Shown here: positions 33,651 through 42,730 of the stretch, in pieces | Layout: the number at the start of each line of letters is the position of its first letter | Position numbering within the stretch: the stretch's first letter is position 1 | Assembly: GCF_003008595.1 (NCBI RefSeq) | Contig: NZ_CP027669.1 | Coordinates: 1,550,001-1,614,000, forward strand | Source: Simplicispira suum | GTDB taxonomy: Bacteria; Pseudomonadota; Gammaproteobacteria; Burkholderiales; Burkholderiaceae_C | Direction: 5' to 3' | DNA length: 64,000 nucleotides | Translations under genes and position numbers: made by a program | The notes under the pieces: generated by a model | Told to the model about the DNA's origin: nothing | The model's input: the letters and a program-made list of their open reading frames with translations, nothing else | The model's database searches: none

Positions 33651-34840
33651 TGCGGGTCTGCGCCGTCGAAAAAGCCCTCTTTCCAGAGGTAGCCCAGTTG
33701 ATCGCCTTCCGCCATATAGGCGGCGACCTGGGCGTTGTCTTTGGCACGGTGGACTTCAGTGCGGCCGTCCCGCTTGACCAGCCAGCAGGCTTCTTCCAGT
33801 TCAATGGCGTTCAGGAAGTCGGGGGAGTGGGTGGAGACAAAGACCTGGCCGCCGCGATTCGCATAAGCGCGGAACTCCTCGGCCAAGGCGCCCATGAGCG
33901 TGGGATAGAGCTGATTTTCCGGCTCTTCCACGCAGAGCAGCGGGTGTGGGTTGGGGTCGTGCAGCAGCACCAGGTAGGCAAACATCTTGATCGTGCCGTC
34001 TGACACGTAGCGATCAAGGAAGGGCGTCTTGAATGAGCCGTCCTGAAAACGCAAGGAAAGATAGCCGTCGTCCATCAGCATGGGCTCGACGGCCGACACC
34101 CCCGGCACGCGCCGGGCCATGATGTCCAGAATGTGCTGAAACACTGCGGGGTGCTGCTCGTGCAGCGTGCGTGCCACCAATGGCAGGTTGTCGCCTGATT
34201 CGCTCAGATGCTCCGAATCGCCAGACGCATCCTTGCGACCCCGCGCCGCGCTGATGTGGAAGTCCGACACATGCCAGTGCTCGATCAACTGGCGGAAGAC
34301 ATTGGCAGCCTTGAACCGCTCGAACTGCCCCAGCCCCTTGATCGCCAGTGCGTCGGGGGCCACTCTCTGGGTCTCACGTTCCAACTCTTCTTCGGATTTG
34401 GTGAAATCCTCTTCGTTGACGATGGCGTAGCCATCGCCCTGGATGAAGTCCAGGAAGTGGAACGGTTTGCCATGGCGCCCACGCTTGTAGCGCAGCACCT
34501 CGCGCAGCACCACAGGCTGGCCACCCACTTCGCCAATTTCCACGGAATAGGTCACCAGACGCTCTTTGCCCGTGATCTCCATGCGGTACTGGATTTCGAC
34601 AATGATGGAGTCCTTCTCGGGATCGCATCCTCGGCTCAACACTTCGCGAAAGCGTCCTCGTTTGTCCAGTGCCGTACGCACGTTGCCCTTCAGGCAGTCG
34701 TGCAAAAAACCAAACACATCAAACAGCGTGGTTTTGCCGGTGCCATTGGCGCCCACGACTACCAGGAAACCGGGCAGATCGGTCAGATTGACTTCACGGA
34801 ACGCCTTGAAATTGCGCAGGCGGATGGTTTCGATCTTCAT
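33647..34840 (-). CDS. AAA_21/SMC-like ATPase, partner of a TOPRIM protein
   Basis: A 397-residue ABC/SMC-type ATPase. Walker A is GANGTGKTT at residues 30-38; the signature-like YVSDGTIKMFAYLVLL is at 278-293; Walker B LLCVEEPENQLYP is at 301-313; the H-loop VSTHSPDFLNAI has H338. The middle region (about 60-270) is helical and charged, the arm position in such ATPases. There is no C-terminal TOPRIM domain as in OLD nucleases; that function is supplied by the overlapping downstream gene. A sampled line of this gene is near 52 percent GC against about 80 percent in one sampled line of dinG, which suggests acquisition by transfer. A phage-defence role is inferred. Confidence 0.88.
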   Translation of the reverse strand: MKIETIRLRNFKAFREVNLTDLPGFLVVVGANGTGKTTLFDVFGFLHDCLKGNVRTALDKRGRFREVLSRGCDPEKDSIIVEIQYRMEITGKERLVTYSVEIGEVGGQPVVLREVLRYKRGRHGKPFHFLDFIQGDGYAIVNEEDFTKSEEELERETQRVAPDALAIKGLGQFERFKAANVFRQLIEHWHVSDFHISAARGRKDASGDSEHLSESGDNLPLVARTLHEQHPAVFQHILDIMARRVPGVSAVEPMLMDDGYLSLRFQDGSFKTPFLDRYVSDGTIKMFAYLVLLHDPNPHPLLCVEEPENQLYPTLMGALAEEFRAYANRGGQVFVSTHSPDFLNAIELEEACWLVKRDGRTEVHRAKDNAQVAAYMAEGDQLGYLWKEGFFDGADPQ

Positions 34841-34944
34841 GCTGTGGCCTCAGGAGCTTTTGAACGCTGGGAACATCGGGGTTGTCGGCCTCGCGGCGGA
34901 TGTCTGCGCGTCCGGGGGTTCTTTTGTGGCGCAGCTCTGGTTCA

Positions 34945-37122
34945 TTATCTGGCGGCGGTGCGCCGCTCTTGCGTAAACGGCGGCAAACCGGCCAGCAAGC
35001 GCTGGCCATAGCTGGTGCGCGAGAGCCGCCGGTCGTAGCAATAGACATGGGCCTGGTCGTCCTCACTGCGAATCGCCCGGCCCGCCCACTGCGCCAGCCG
35101 CAGCGCCGTGGCCGGCACCACCAGTTCGCTGAACGGGTCGCGCCCTACCGCACGCAGCCATTCGGCGCGTGCCTCGCCCACCGGGTCGTCGGGCGGAGAA
35201 AAGGGCAGTTTCGTGATAAAGACCGACTCGCACAGCGCGCCCGGCAGATCCAGCCCCTCGCCAAACGACTGCATGCCAAAAATGATGGACGGCTCACCGG
35301 CCGCGACGCGCTCGCGGTGCCGGGCCAGCAATTGCGGGCGCGGCAACTGGCCTTGCACCAGCACGCGGGGGCGCATGTCGGTGGCCAGGGCGTCCACCGC
35401 GCGCCGCATTTGCTCGCGCGAGGTGAACAGCACCAGCGCGCCGGCGCGCACACGCGTCAGGTCTTCGAGCAGCGCGTCCACCATCTCGGGCGTGAAGGTC
35501 TCGGCGTTCTTGGGGTCGGCGCGGGTTTCTGCCAGTACCAGCGTGCCCTGGGCGGCGTAGTTGAAGGGGCTGGTCACTTCCAGCGTGCGCATCGCCGCAT
35601 CGTCCCACAGGCCCGCCTCGCGCAGAAAGAAATCAAAGTTGCCGCAGGTGTTGAGCGTGGCCGATGTCAGCACCGCGCCGCGCACCGTGCTCCACAGCTG
35701 CTGGCGCAAGGCGTTGCCCGGCAGCACCGGGCTGGCATGGGCCTGCAGCACCAGAAAGTCGCCGCTTTGTGCCAGCGTGAACCATTTGGCGGTGGGCGCG
35801 GCACTGGCGCCTTCGGCGGTGCTTTGCAAGAGCAGCGCGGTGCTGGCGTGCACTTCTTCCAGGCGCGGCGCCAGCATGCCGATTTGCGCGTAGAGCGCAG
35901 CCAGGCGCCGGGCTTCAAGTGGGGAGTCGCGCAGCGCAGTGCGCAGCGCCTTGGCAATCGCGCGCAGGCTGTCGAGCAATTCCTGGGCATGCGCCAGCAC
36001 CTGGGCGAGGGGCGCATCGAGCTGCGCAGCCAGCTCGCCGCGCGGCGGCCGGTAGCGCGTGGGCTGCGGCGCACCCGGTGGGCTCCAGCGGCGGGCCGGG
36101 CCTTCGCCAGCTTCCCCGCGCAGCGCCGGCCCGTACGCATCGAGCACCAGGCGCTCGAGCGCCTGCAGCGCCTGGCGCAGGCTGCTGGCCTGGGCGGGGA
36201 TGTCGGCAATCTCCTGCACCTCCAGCAAGCTTCCGACGCGCAGCGCGCGGCTGGCCAGCCGGTCGATCCAGGCCAGGCGGCTCAGGTCCATGCGGCAGGC
36301 GAACTGCTCCAATGCCGTGGCCGGCAGGTGGTGGGCTTCGTCCAGCACCAGCAGGCAGTTGTCGAGTTCGGGCAGCACGCGCGCGCCCAGCGAGGCCAGC
36401 AGCAGGTCGTGGTTCACCACGATCACCTGCGCGCCCACCAGCGCCTTGCGCGCCTCGAAATAGCTGCATTCGCCAAACACCGGGCAGTGGCGGCCGGTGC
36501 AGGAACTCGCCTCGGCCGCCACCGGGCGCCACAGGGTCGGCTCGGGCTGCAAGTCCAGGCTGTCGCGGTCGCCATCCCAGGCGCTGCTGGCGAGCGCATC
36601 GGCCATGCCCTTGTAGAGCCGCACGCGCGCCTCGCCCACCTGCCCCGAGGGCGCGGGCTCGTCGTCGGGGAACAAATCGTCTTCCAGCGCGTCGCCCGCC
36701 CCCTGCCCCGCGAGACGTTCGAGCTTGAGCTTGCACACATAGCGCCCGCGCCCCTTGGCCAGCGCAAAACGAAACGGCTCTGGCATTTGCTGCGCCAGCA
36801 GGGGCAGGTCCTTGTGCACCAATTGCTCCTGCAGCGCCACCGTGGCGGTAGAGATCACCACCCGCGTGCCGCGTGCCAGCGCTATGGCAATGGCCGGCGC
36901 GCAGTAGGCCAGCGACTTGCCCACCCCGGTGCCCGCCTGGATGACGGCAATGGCGCGCCGAGGCGCTGCCTCGTCTTCCGCTTTGCCCAGCTGCGCTGCG
37001 CTGAAAGTCTGCGCCACGCACTCGGCCATGCCGCGCTGCCCGGCGCGTACGCGCAAGCTGCTGTGGGCGACGACGGCATCAAAGGCCTGCAGGCCGGTGG
37101 CGGACCATTCTTCAAAAGACAT
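34945..37122 (-). CDS. dinG: ATP-dependent DNA helicase DinG (XPD-like)
   Basis: A 725-residue superfamily 2 helicase. Walker A is AGTGVGKSLAYCAPA near residue 62, the DEAH box is LLVLDEAHHLPA near 260, and the C-terminal motif VI region reads QWAGRAIRSEDDQAHVYCYD near 695. An iron-sulphur cluster is expected from cysteines in GRYVCKLKLERL near 128 and SCTGRHCPVFGECSYFEARK near 205. DinG unwinds DNA forks, R-loops and G-quadruplexes. Very GC-rich compared with the ATPase gene downstream. It is divergent from the small protein gene at 37220. Confidence 0.93.
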   Translation of the reverse strand: MSFEEWSATGLQAFDAVVAHSSLRVRAGQRGMAECVAQTFSAAQLGKAEDEAAPRRAIAVIQAGTGVGKSLAYCAPAIAIALARGTRVVISTATVALQEQLVHKDLPLLAQQMPEPFRFALAKGRGRYVCKLKLERLAGQGAGDALEDDLFPDDEPAPSGQVGEARVRLYKGMADALASSAWDGDRDSLDLQPEPTLWRPVAAEASSCTGRHCPVFGECSYFEARKALVGAQVIVVNHDLLLASLGARVLPELDNCLLVLDEAHHLPATALEQFACRMDLSRLAWIDRLASRALRVGSLLEVQEIADIPAQASSLRQALQALERLVLDAYGPALRGEAGEGPARRWSPPGAPQPTRYRPPRGELAAQLDAPLAQVLAHAQELLDSLRAIAKALRTALRDSPLEARRLAALYAQIGMLAPRLEEVHASTALLLQSTAEGASAAPTAKWFTLAQSGDFLVLQAHASPVLPGNALRQQLWSTVRGAVLTSATLNTCGNFDFFLREAGLWDDAAMRTLEVTSPFNYAAQGTLVLAETRADPKNAETFTPEMVDALLEDLTRVRAGALVLFTSREQMRRAVDALATDMRPRVLVQGQLPRPQLLARHRERVAAGEPSIIFGMQSFGEGLDLPGALCESVFITKLPFSPPDDPVGEARAEWLRAVGRDPFSELVVPATALRLAQWAGRAIRSEDDQAHVYCYDRRLSRTSYGQRLLAGLPPFTQERRTAAR

Positions 37123-37219
37123 CCAGAGAGTGTGGCACGCCGGTCTTCGCGCCTCTGGCCTACAACCCTGCTACTGCGCCGGTCCTAGCATGGACCATCA
37201 GCCCGCCACAGGAGCCGCC

Positions 37220-37609
37220 ATGGCCAACGACATCGACATCTCCAGCCAGGAACTGCCGCAAGAGCACCCCCAGCGCAGCGTGAACACCACCGTGCCGGTA
37301 CAAGAGGCGCAGGGCCGCCATGCCGACGCGCGGGCCGAGGGGGTAGGTGTGGCGCCGGACCCCTCAGGCAACGTCGTCGTTGATCCGGCCGCTGCCGATC
37401 TGCCGCAGCTGCCGCATGAGCGCGATCAGTCCGTGGGCATGACCGACGGCAACCCCAGCGCCCTTGTCCAGCAAGCGTACAAAGACGTCACGCGCGGCCT
37501 GGTCAACACCGACGCCGGCCGCGAAGCGCACAACGTGGGCAAGCCGGTGGTGCCGCCCGAACCCCCGCTGCCTGGAACGCCGGGGCCTGTGGAGCCGGAT
37601 CACAAGTAG
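37220..37609 (+). CDS. Small hydrophilic disordered protein, unrecognised
   Basis: I do not recognise this 129-residue protein. It starts at 37220 with CAGGAG a few bases upstream. It has no hydrophobic core, no cysteine, and many Pro, Gln, Asp, His and Gly residues; the end reads PVVPPEPPLPGTPGPVEPDH. Its composition suggests intrinsic disorder. A second protein of the same style lies at 42731, on the other side of ligD-ku. Such proteins can be stress-related, but nothing in the sequence proves it. Codon use is normal for the window, which supports it being a real gene. Confidence 0.65.
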   Translation: MANDIDISSQELPQEHPQRSVNTTVPVQEAQGRHADARAEGVGVAPDPSGNVVVDPAAADLPQLPHERDQSVGMTDGNPSALVQQAYKDVTRGLVNTDAGREAHNVGKPVVPPEPPLPGTPGPVEPDHK

Positions 37610-37617
37610 GTCTTGCT

Positions 37618-37672
37618 ACAAATATTGAAGCGGTTGGCGGGCGTTGGATAAGCGCTGGAGGCTGAATGCGCT
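37618..37672. repeat. Dispersed ~45 bp palindromic repeat, copy 8 (degenerate)
   Basis: ACAAATATTGAAGCGGTTGG on the left and GGATAAGCGCTGGAGGCTGA on the right. It keeps the AAGCGCTGGAGGC half but the left half is eroded. It directly follows the small protein gene and precedes the decayed Bro-N gene. Confidence 0.55.
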
Positions 37673-37741
37673 GAAAATTTGGAGCGGATCCCCACTCGGC
37701 GGAATGCGCGGTTCCGCTTGGGGCGGAGAGCACGTTCGCGG

Positions 37742-38225
37742 AAAATTCTGCCCACCGAATTTGACGGCCACGCCATTCGCCGCCTGTACGACGAGGGCTT
37801 GGAAACCTGGTGGTTTCTGTGATTGATGTGGTGCAGGTTCTTACGCAGCAGACTGACTACCAGACGGCGCGCAAATACTGGAACAAGCTCAAACAGCGCC
37901 TGGGCAAAGAAGGCAGTCGGTCGGTGACAGACTGTCACCGACTGAAATTGCCCGCAGCACATGGCAAAAATAACCTCACTGACGTGACCACGGCAGAAAC
38001 CCTGCTGCGCAGGAATGGGCGGGCGTGAGCGTGGCGCAGCACAAGGAAATGAAAGGTCTGAAAAGCCACAACCTGCGCGACCACATGAGCGAAGCGGAGC
38101 TTATTTTCACCGCCCTGGCCGAGCTGTCCACCCGCCAGATCGCCGAGAGCGCAGAGGCCACCGGAATGGCCCAAAACAAGTCTGCTGCACAGACCGGCGG
38201 GCGCATTGCCCGCCCGACGCAGTGA
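37742..38225 (+). pseudogene. Decayed Bro-N/DinD-type antirepressor gene
   Basis: Three pieces in three frames line up with one Bro-N family protein. Piece 1 (37742 to about 37812) reads KILPTEFDGHAIRRLYDEG then LETWWF. A one-base loss shifts into piece 2 (about 37813-38010), VIDVVQVLTQQTDYQTARKY then WNKLKQRLGKEGS and TDVTTAETLLR. Here the protein jumps straight to piece 3 (38013-38222), EWAGVSVAQHKEMKGLKSHN then LRDHMSEAELIFTALAELST, which belongs roughly 100 residues later in intact relatives as I remember them. So there are two frameshifts and an internal deletion. The start codon is also not visible. Such proteins come from phages and mobile islands. Confidence 0.8.
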
Positions 38226-38366
38226 CAAACAAAGCTTTGACACCTACCAAGGGAATCCAACGATCCAAGACGTGAAGGCGAAGACTTTCTGTGGAAACGC
38301 GCTGCGTTTCGGAGGCCGAAAAATTGCGTCACCGCCTATTGCTTCGGCCCTGGAAGTCTTTGCATC

Positions 38367-38400
38367 GGTTCAGGCTGAGCCCGTCGAAGCCCTTCCACCC
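38367..38400. repeat. REP-like GTTCAGGCTGAGCCCGTCGA element
   Basis: GGTTCAGGCTGAGCCCGTCG followed by AAGCCCTTCCACCCTTCG is a commonly dispersed type of repeat in proteobacteria. It lies between the decayed Bro-N gene and osmC, in a stretch (38226-38446) with no other recognisable feature. Confidence 0.6.
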
Positions 38401-38446
38401 TTCGCACGCTCAGGACACGCCAAGCGCACGACGAAGGGCCGCACCC

Positions 38447-38881
38447 TCACACCAAGCGCGCCTTCAACGCAATCTCGGGCACGGAGGCTAACGCCTTCGA
38501 TAGTGGGCAGTGCACCTTGGCGCCGTCGGCCAGCTTCTGGAAGGTGGCTTCGTCAATGCCGGGCATGCGTGCTTCCAGCGTCAAAGCGATGCGGTCAATC
38601 AGAAAGCCTTCGCCTTGCTTGACCAGTCGGACGCTGGCTTGGGTGTCGAGGGCATCGACCTTGAAGCCTGCGTCGGCCGCGGCGAAGGAAAACGCCATGG
38701 AAAAGCAGGCCGCGTGCGCCGCGCCCAAAATCTCTTCGGGGTTGGTGCCGGTGCGGTCGTCTTCAAAGCGGCTGCCAAAACCATAGGGATGGTTTTTGAG
38801 CGCGCCGGTCTCTGTGCTGATTTGGCCTTGGCCGGCTTTGCCGGTGCCTTCCCAATGCACGCTGGCGGTTTTCTCGGTCAT
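38447..38881 (-). CDS. osmC: OsmC-family peroxiredoxin
   Basis: A 144-residue protein with the two redox cysteines of the OsmC family: AAHAACFSMAFSFAA near residue 59 and AKVHCPLSKAL near 124. The PEEILGAAHAACFS motif is typical. OsmC reduces organic hydroperoxides with dihydrolipoamide-type electron donors. I chose the ATG at 38881; the longer frame to 38911 has no conserved residues. It stands alone downstream of ligD on the same strand. Confidence 0.93.
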   Translation of the reverse strand: MTEKTASVHWEGTGKAGQGQISTETGALKNHPYGFGSRFEDDRTGTNPEEILGAAHAACFSMAFSFAAADAGFKVDALDTQASVRLVKQGEGFLIDRIALTLEARMPGIDEATFQKLADGAKVHCPLSKALASVPEIALKARLV

Positions 38882-38966
38882 GGTGTGACTCCTTGGTGGG
38901 CAAACAGGCATCTGAGCACGCAGGGCCGCTGCGGGCTGTCGGACGGCGCCGCTCGTACCAACGCTC

Positions 38967-41555
38967 TCAGGCCGATGGCGTGAAGTCGAGGCGCGCCATG
39001 GCTTCGCCCAACGCCGACGCCGCTTTGTCGTAACCGGTCCAGGGCCCGTTGCCCAGGCGCAGCCGGTCTTCGATGGTGGCTACCGTCCAGTGCGCGCCAC
39101 TGGCAATCGAGGGCAATTCGGACCACGCCACCGGAACCGATACGCCCAGCCCGGGCCGGGCACGGGCAGACCAGGCCGACACGGTGGTGGCGCCGCGGCC
39201 GTTGCGCAGGTAGTCGACAAAAATTTTGCCGACGCGATTGCGCGGGCCGCTTTTGCCGACGAAGCGCTGCGGAATGGCGCGCGCCAGGTGCTGCACCACG
39301 GCTTGCGAAAAATCCTTGGTGCTGTCCCAATCGCGCAGGCGCTTGAGCGGGACGACCACGTGTAAGCCCTTGCCGCCACTGGTTTTCAGAAAGGCCGGCA
39401 AGCCCAGTTCGCGCAGCAGCACGCGCACCAGTTCGGCCGCTTCTTGAATTTGCGGCCAGGCCACGCCCTCGCCCGGGTCCAGGTCGAAGGTGATGCGGTC
39501 GGGCCGCTCGATGCGGTCTGCACGGGCGTTCCAGGTGTGAAACTCAATGACGTTCATTTGCGCCGCCGACAGCAGCCCCACGGCTGAGACAACTTCCAGC
39601 AGCGGGCCGTGGCCCGGGTCGAGTTGGGGGTCGAGCGCTTCGATGCCGGGCAGGCGCTCGGCGTCCCCGTGCTTCTGAAAGAAAGTTTCCTTGCCCACCC
39701 CTTGGGGCGCGCGCACCAGGGCCACCGGGCGGCCCGCCAAGTGCTCAAGCATCAGCGGCGCCACCGTGGCGTAGTAGCGCGCCAGGTCCCGTTTGGTAGT
39801 GCCGCTGGCCGCGTCAATCACGCGCTCGCCATGGGTGATGCTGAAACTCGATGGCAATGCCGGCGACGGTGCCTTGGCGCCGACCGGACGTTTGCCTTTG
39901 GGCTGCGCTGCCGTTGTGGCGGCCGGCCGAGTGGCCTGCTCGCGCACGATGCTGTGGGCCGGCTTGTCGGTGCGCAAGCCTTTGAAAACCGAGTGGCGGA
40001 TGCGGCCGTCTTGTGTCCACTCAGCGAAGGCCACTTCGGCCACCAGAGTGGGCTTGAGCCAATGCGCCTTGCGTGCGTCCGCAGGCTGGGCCGAAAACGG
40101 ACAGCGCTTCTGCACCAAAGGCTCGAGCTGCGCGCGCAGACGTTGGAGCGCGTCGTCGGTAAAGCCGGTACCTACCTTGCCGGCATACAGCAACGCGCCT
40201 TTGCCATCGTGCACACCAAGCAGCAAGGCGCCCAGGCCACTGCGCCCCCCTTGCGGTTCGGTGAAACCGCCGACGACAAACTCTTGCCGCTGGCTGCATT
40301 TGAGCTTGATCCATTGGCTGCTGCGGCCGCTCCGATAAGGCGCATCGGCGCGCTTGCCGATGACGCCTTCAAAGCCAATCTTGCAGGCGGATGCAACGAG
40401 GTCTGAGGCGCGGGCGTCAAACGCTGCGCTGAACCGCAGGGTCTCGCCAGCGTCTTTTTGCACGAGCGCTTCCAGCGCTGCGCGGCGCTCCAGCAGCGGT
40501 TCTTCACGCAGGTCACGCCCCGCGTACACCGGCAGGTCAAACAGGGTGTAGATAAGGTCGGTGGTGGCCGCGCGATCAAAAGCGTTTTGCAGGCGCTGAA
40601 AGTCCGGCGCTCCGTTGTCGCCGGTAGCGGTGAGCTCGCCGTCGAGCCAAGTGGAGCGCAGGCCCAAGGCCTTGATGGCGTCGGCGATGGAGGCGAGTTT
40701 GTCGGTCCAGTCGTTGCCGCTGCGGGTGAACAAGCGCACGGCGCCGCGCGCGTCGATGCGAGCAAGCATGCGGTAGCCGTCAAATTTCAGCTCGTAAATC
40801 CAGCCCACGCCATCCGATGGCGGCGCGTTGGCGAGCGTGGCCAGTTGCGGCGCCAGCGTCTGGGGAAGCGCCTTGAGTGGGCTTCCGAGTGCTGCAGATT
40901 GGGTTGATATTTTTGCGGTGCTCTTGCGCTCTGGCTGGCTGGGCGCTTGCTTGGCCGCCTTGGGCGCGGGTTGGGCCTTTGCCGCTGCACCAGTGTTCAC
41001 GCTGTCGGGCAGTGCTTCGGTCACGTCGTACTCGTCCGCCGGCCGCGCCTCAGCATCCCGCTCTTTGATGAGCAGCCAGGCGGGCTTTTTCGGGTCAAAA
41101 CGCTTTCCGCCCATGCGCACCAGTGCCCAGCTGCCGTGCAGTTTTTCGCCTTGCAGCGTGAACTTCAGATGCCCGTCGCGCAGCCCGGCGACGGGGTCGC
41201 TGTGGGGAATCCAGTGGCCGCGCTCCCACAGCACGACGCGGCCCGCGCCGTACTGGCCTGGCGGAATCTGGCCTTCAAAGCTGTTGTAGCTGATAGGGTG
41301 GTCTTCCACCTGCACGGCCATGCGTTTCTCGCGCGGATCCAGGCTGGGGCCTTTGGGCACGGCCCAGCTTTTCATCGTGCCCTCGCATTCCAGGCGCAAG
41401 TCGTAGTGCAGCCGCGTGGCCCAGTGCTTGTGGATGACAAAGCGCAGCGCTCCGGCGGCGGGTTCCACCGCCCCTTCGGGCTCGGGCGTTCGCGTGAAAT
41501 TGCGCTTTTCCCGGTAGCGCGTCAGTGCGTCTTCAGGCGGATTTCGGCTGGCCAT
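38967..41555 (-). CDS. ligD: NHEJ DNA ligase D (PE-LIG-POL)
   Basis: An 862-residue three-domain repair enzyme. The N-terminal phosphoesterase domain (about 35-190) has FVIHKHWATRLHYDLRLE. After a Lys/Ala/Pro linker, the ATP-dependent ligase (about 225-530) has the adenylated lysine in YELKFDGYRML. The C-terminal primase-polymerase (about 570-850) has DRITFDLDPGEG and KTSGGKGLHVVVPL. The order PE-LIG-POL is the same as in Pseudomonas aeruginosa. With Ku it joins double-strand breaks without homology. The ku stop codon and the ligD start are 14 bases apart, so they form an operon with ku first. Confidence 0.96.
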   Translation of the reverse strand: MASRNPPEDALTRYREKRNFTRTPEPEGAVEPAAGALRFVIHKHWATRLHYDLRLECEGTMKSWAVPKGPSLDPREKRMAVQVEDHPISYNSFEGQIPPGQYGAGRVVLWERGHWIPHSDPVAGLRDGHLKFTLQGEKLHGSWALVRMGGKRFDPKKPAWLLIKERDAEARPADEYDVTEALPDSVNTGAAAKAQPAPKAAKQAPSQPERKSTAKISTQSAALGSPLKALPQTLAPQLATLANAPPSDGVGWIYELKFDGYRMLARIDARGAVRLFTRSGNDWTDKLASIADAIKALGLRSTWLDGELTATGDNGAPDFQRLQNAFDRAATTDLIYTLFDLPVYAGRDLREEPLLERRAALEALVQKDAGETLRFSAAFDARASDLVASACKIGFEGVIGKRADAPYRSGRSSQWIKLKCSQRQEFVVGGFTEPQGGRSGLGALLLGVHDGKGALLYAGKVGTGFTDDALQRLRAQLEPLVQKRCPFSAQPADARKAHWLKPTLVAEVAFAEWTQDGRIRHSVFKGLRTDKPAHSIVREQATRPAATTAAQPKGKRPVGAKAPSPALPSSFSITHGERVIDAASGTTKRDLARYYATVAPLMLEHLAGRPVALVRAPQGVGKETFFQKHGDAERLPGIEALDPQLDPGHGPLLEVVSAVGLLSAAQMNVIEFHTWNARADRIERPDRITFDLDPGEGVAWPQIQEAAELVRVLLRELGLPAFLKTSGGKGLHVVVPLKRLRDWDSTKDFSQAVVQHLARAIPQRFVGKSGPRNRVGKIFVDYLRNGRGATTVSAWSARARPGLGVSVPVAWSELPSIASGAHWTVATIEDRLRLGNGPWTGYDKAASALGEAMARLDFTPSA

Positions 41556-41569
41556 GGCGGGGAGGGCCT

Positions 41570-42523
41570 TCAGGCGGCCTTGCGTTTGGGCGCGGCGCTA
41601 TCGCTGCCCTTTTTTGCGGCTGATTTGCCAGCTTGCTTCGGTGCTGATTTGGCGGGTGCCTTGGGCTTGGTGGCTGCCACTTTGGCTGCCGGTTTCTTGG
41701 TCGCTGTCTGGCTTTTGCCTGCCGTTTTGGCCCCTCCCTTGGCACCCAGGCTGCGTTGCAAAAGGGCGGTGAGGTCAATCACCTCAGCGCTCTCTGGCGC
41801 GCTCTCTTCGGGTTGCAGCACGGTTTCGGTGTCGCCCGCATCGCGCTTGTGTTCCACCAGCGCCATGACTTGCTCGCGGAACTCGTCCTTGAAGTCGTCG
41901 GGGTTCCATTTGCCGCTCATCTCGTCCACCAGTTGCGTCGCCATTTTGCGTTCGGCGGCGCTGATTTTCTGGCTGCCGGTTTTGGGCAGATCCAGTGCAT
42001 CCACCGGCTTGACTTCGTCGCCCCAGCGCAGCAGGTTCAGCACCAGCGCCGGGCCGCAAGGCATCAACGCGGCCAAGTGCTGCTTGGTTTGAATCACCAC
42101 CGTCGCCAAGCCCACTTTGCCGCTCTCGTGCAGCGTTTCGCGCAGCAGCGCGTACACCTTCGCGCCCTTGTTGATGGGCGCGAGGTAGTACGGGCGTTCG
42201 AGGTAGGAAAACGGAATGTCGCTGGCCGCGACAAAACGCTCAATCTCAATCGTTTGCGTGGTCTTGGGAAAGGCTGCCTCAATTTCTTCCTTCGACAGCA
42301 CCACGTATTCGCCGTCGCCCGTTTGCACGCCTTTGACGATGTTGTCGCTGGTGATTTCCTTGCCGGTGCGCTTGTTCACCCGCTTGTAGCCCACCGGGTC
42401 CATGGTGCGCTTGTCCAGCCAGTCAAAGTCAATGCCCTGCTCGCTGGTGGCCGTGTGCAGGCCTACCGGGATGTGCACCAGCCCAAAGGAAATTGCCCCT
42501 TTCCACAAAACGCGTGTCGCCAT
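41570..42523 (-). CDS. ku: NHEJ end-binding protein Ku
   Basis: A 317-residue bacterial Ku. The N-terminal MATRVLWKGAISFGLVHIPV and the DKRTMDPVGYKRVNKRTGKE stretch are family signatures; the core ends near residue 255. The last 60 residues are a Lys/Ala/Pro tail (AKVAATKPKAPAKSAPKQAG), the type of extension that gives DNA binding and threading in other bacterial Ku proteins. It forms a homodimer around broken DNA ends and recruits LigD, encoded just downstream. Confidence 0.96.
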   Translation of the reverse strand: MATRVLWKGAISFGLVHIPVGLHTATSEQGIDFDWLDKRTMDPVGYKRVNKRTGKEITSDNIVKGVQTGDGEYVVLSKEEIEAAFPKTTQTIEIERFVAASDIPFSYLERPYYLAPINKGAKVYALLRETLHESGKVGLATVVIQTKQHLAALMPCGPALVLNLLRWGDEVKPVDALDLPKTGSQKISAAERKMATQLVDEMSGKWNPDDFKDEFREQVMALVEHKRDAGDTETVLQPEESAPESAEVIDLTALLQRSLGAKGGAKTAGKSQTATKKPAAKVAATKPKAPAKSAPKQAGKSAAKKGSDSAAPKRKAA

Positions 42524-42730
42524 GGTTTGCCTCCGTTCGGCTTAGGCCGCAGCGTTTGACGATGGCATTGGCCGTCGGCTGCGCGCGTAGGAGTCTTGCT
42601 CCGGCGCCTGTCGGATTGCGACGGTGCGCAGTGCCGACAGGCAGGTGAGGCCAAAGCCCACACGCACGCCGCACTTTTCGCCCAATGATGACCCTATCGA
42701 CGCCCCCGGCTCGCGTTTCAGGAGACCCGC

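Noticed and set aside
33075..34840. Calling the ATPase/TOPRIM pair PARIS or Gabija outright
   Set aside because: The small protein looks like DUF4276 rather than DUF4435, and the ATPase has no fused TOPRIM or helicase partner, so a named system would be over-claiming.
37742..38225. An intact prophage around the Bro-N remnant
   Set aside because: No integrase, structural, lysis or other phage genes and no attachment-site repeats are seen nearby; flanking genes are chromosomal.
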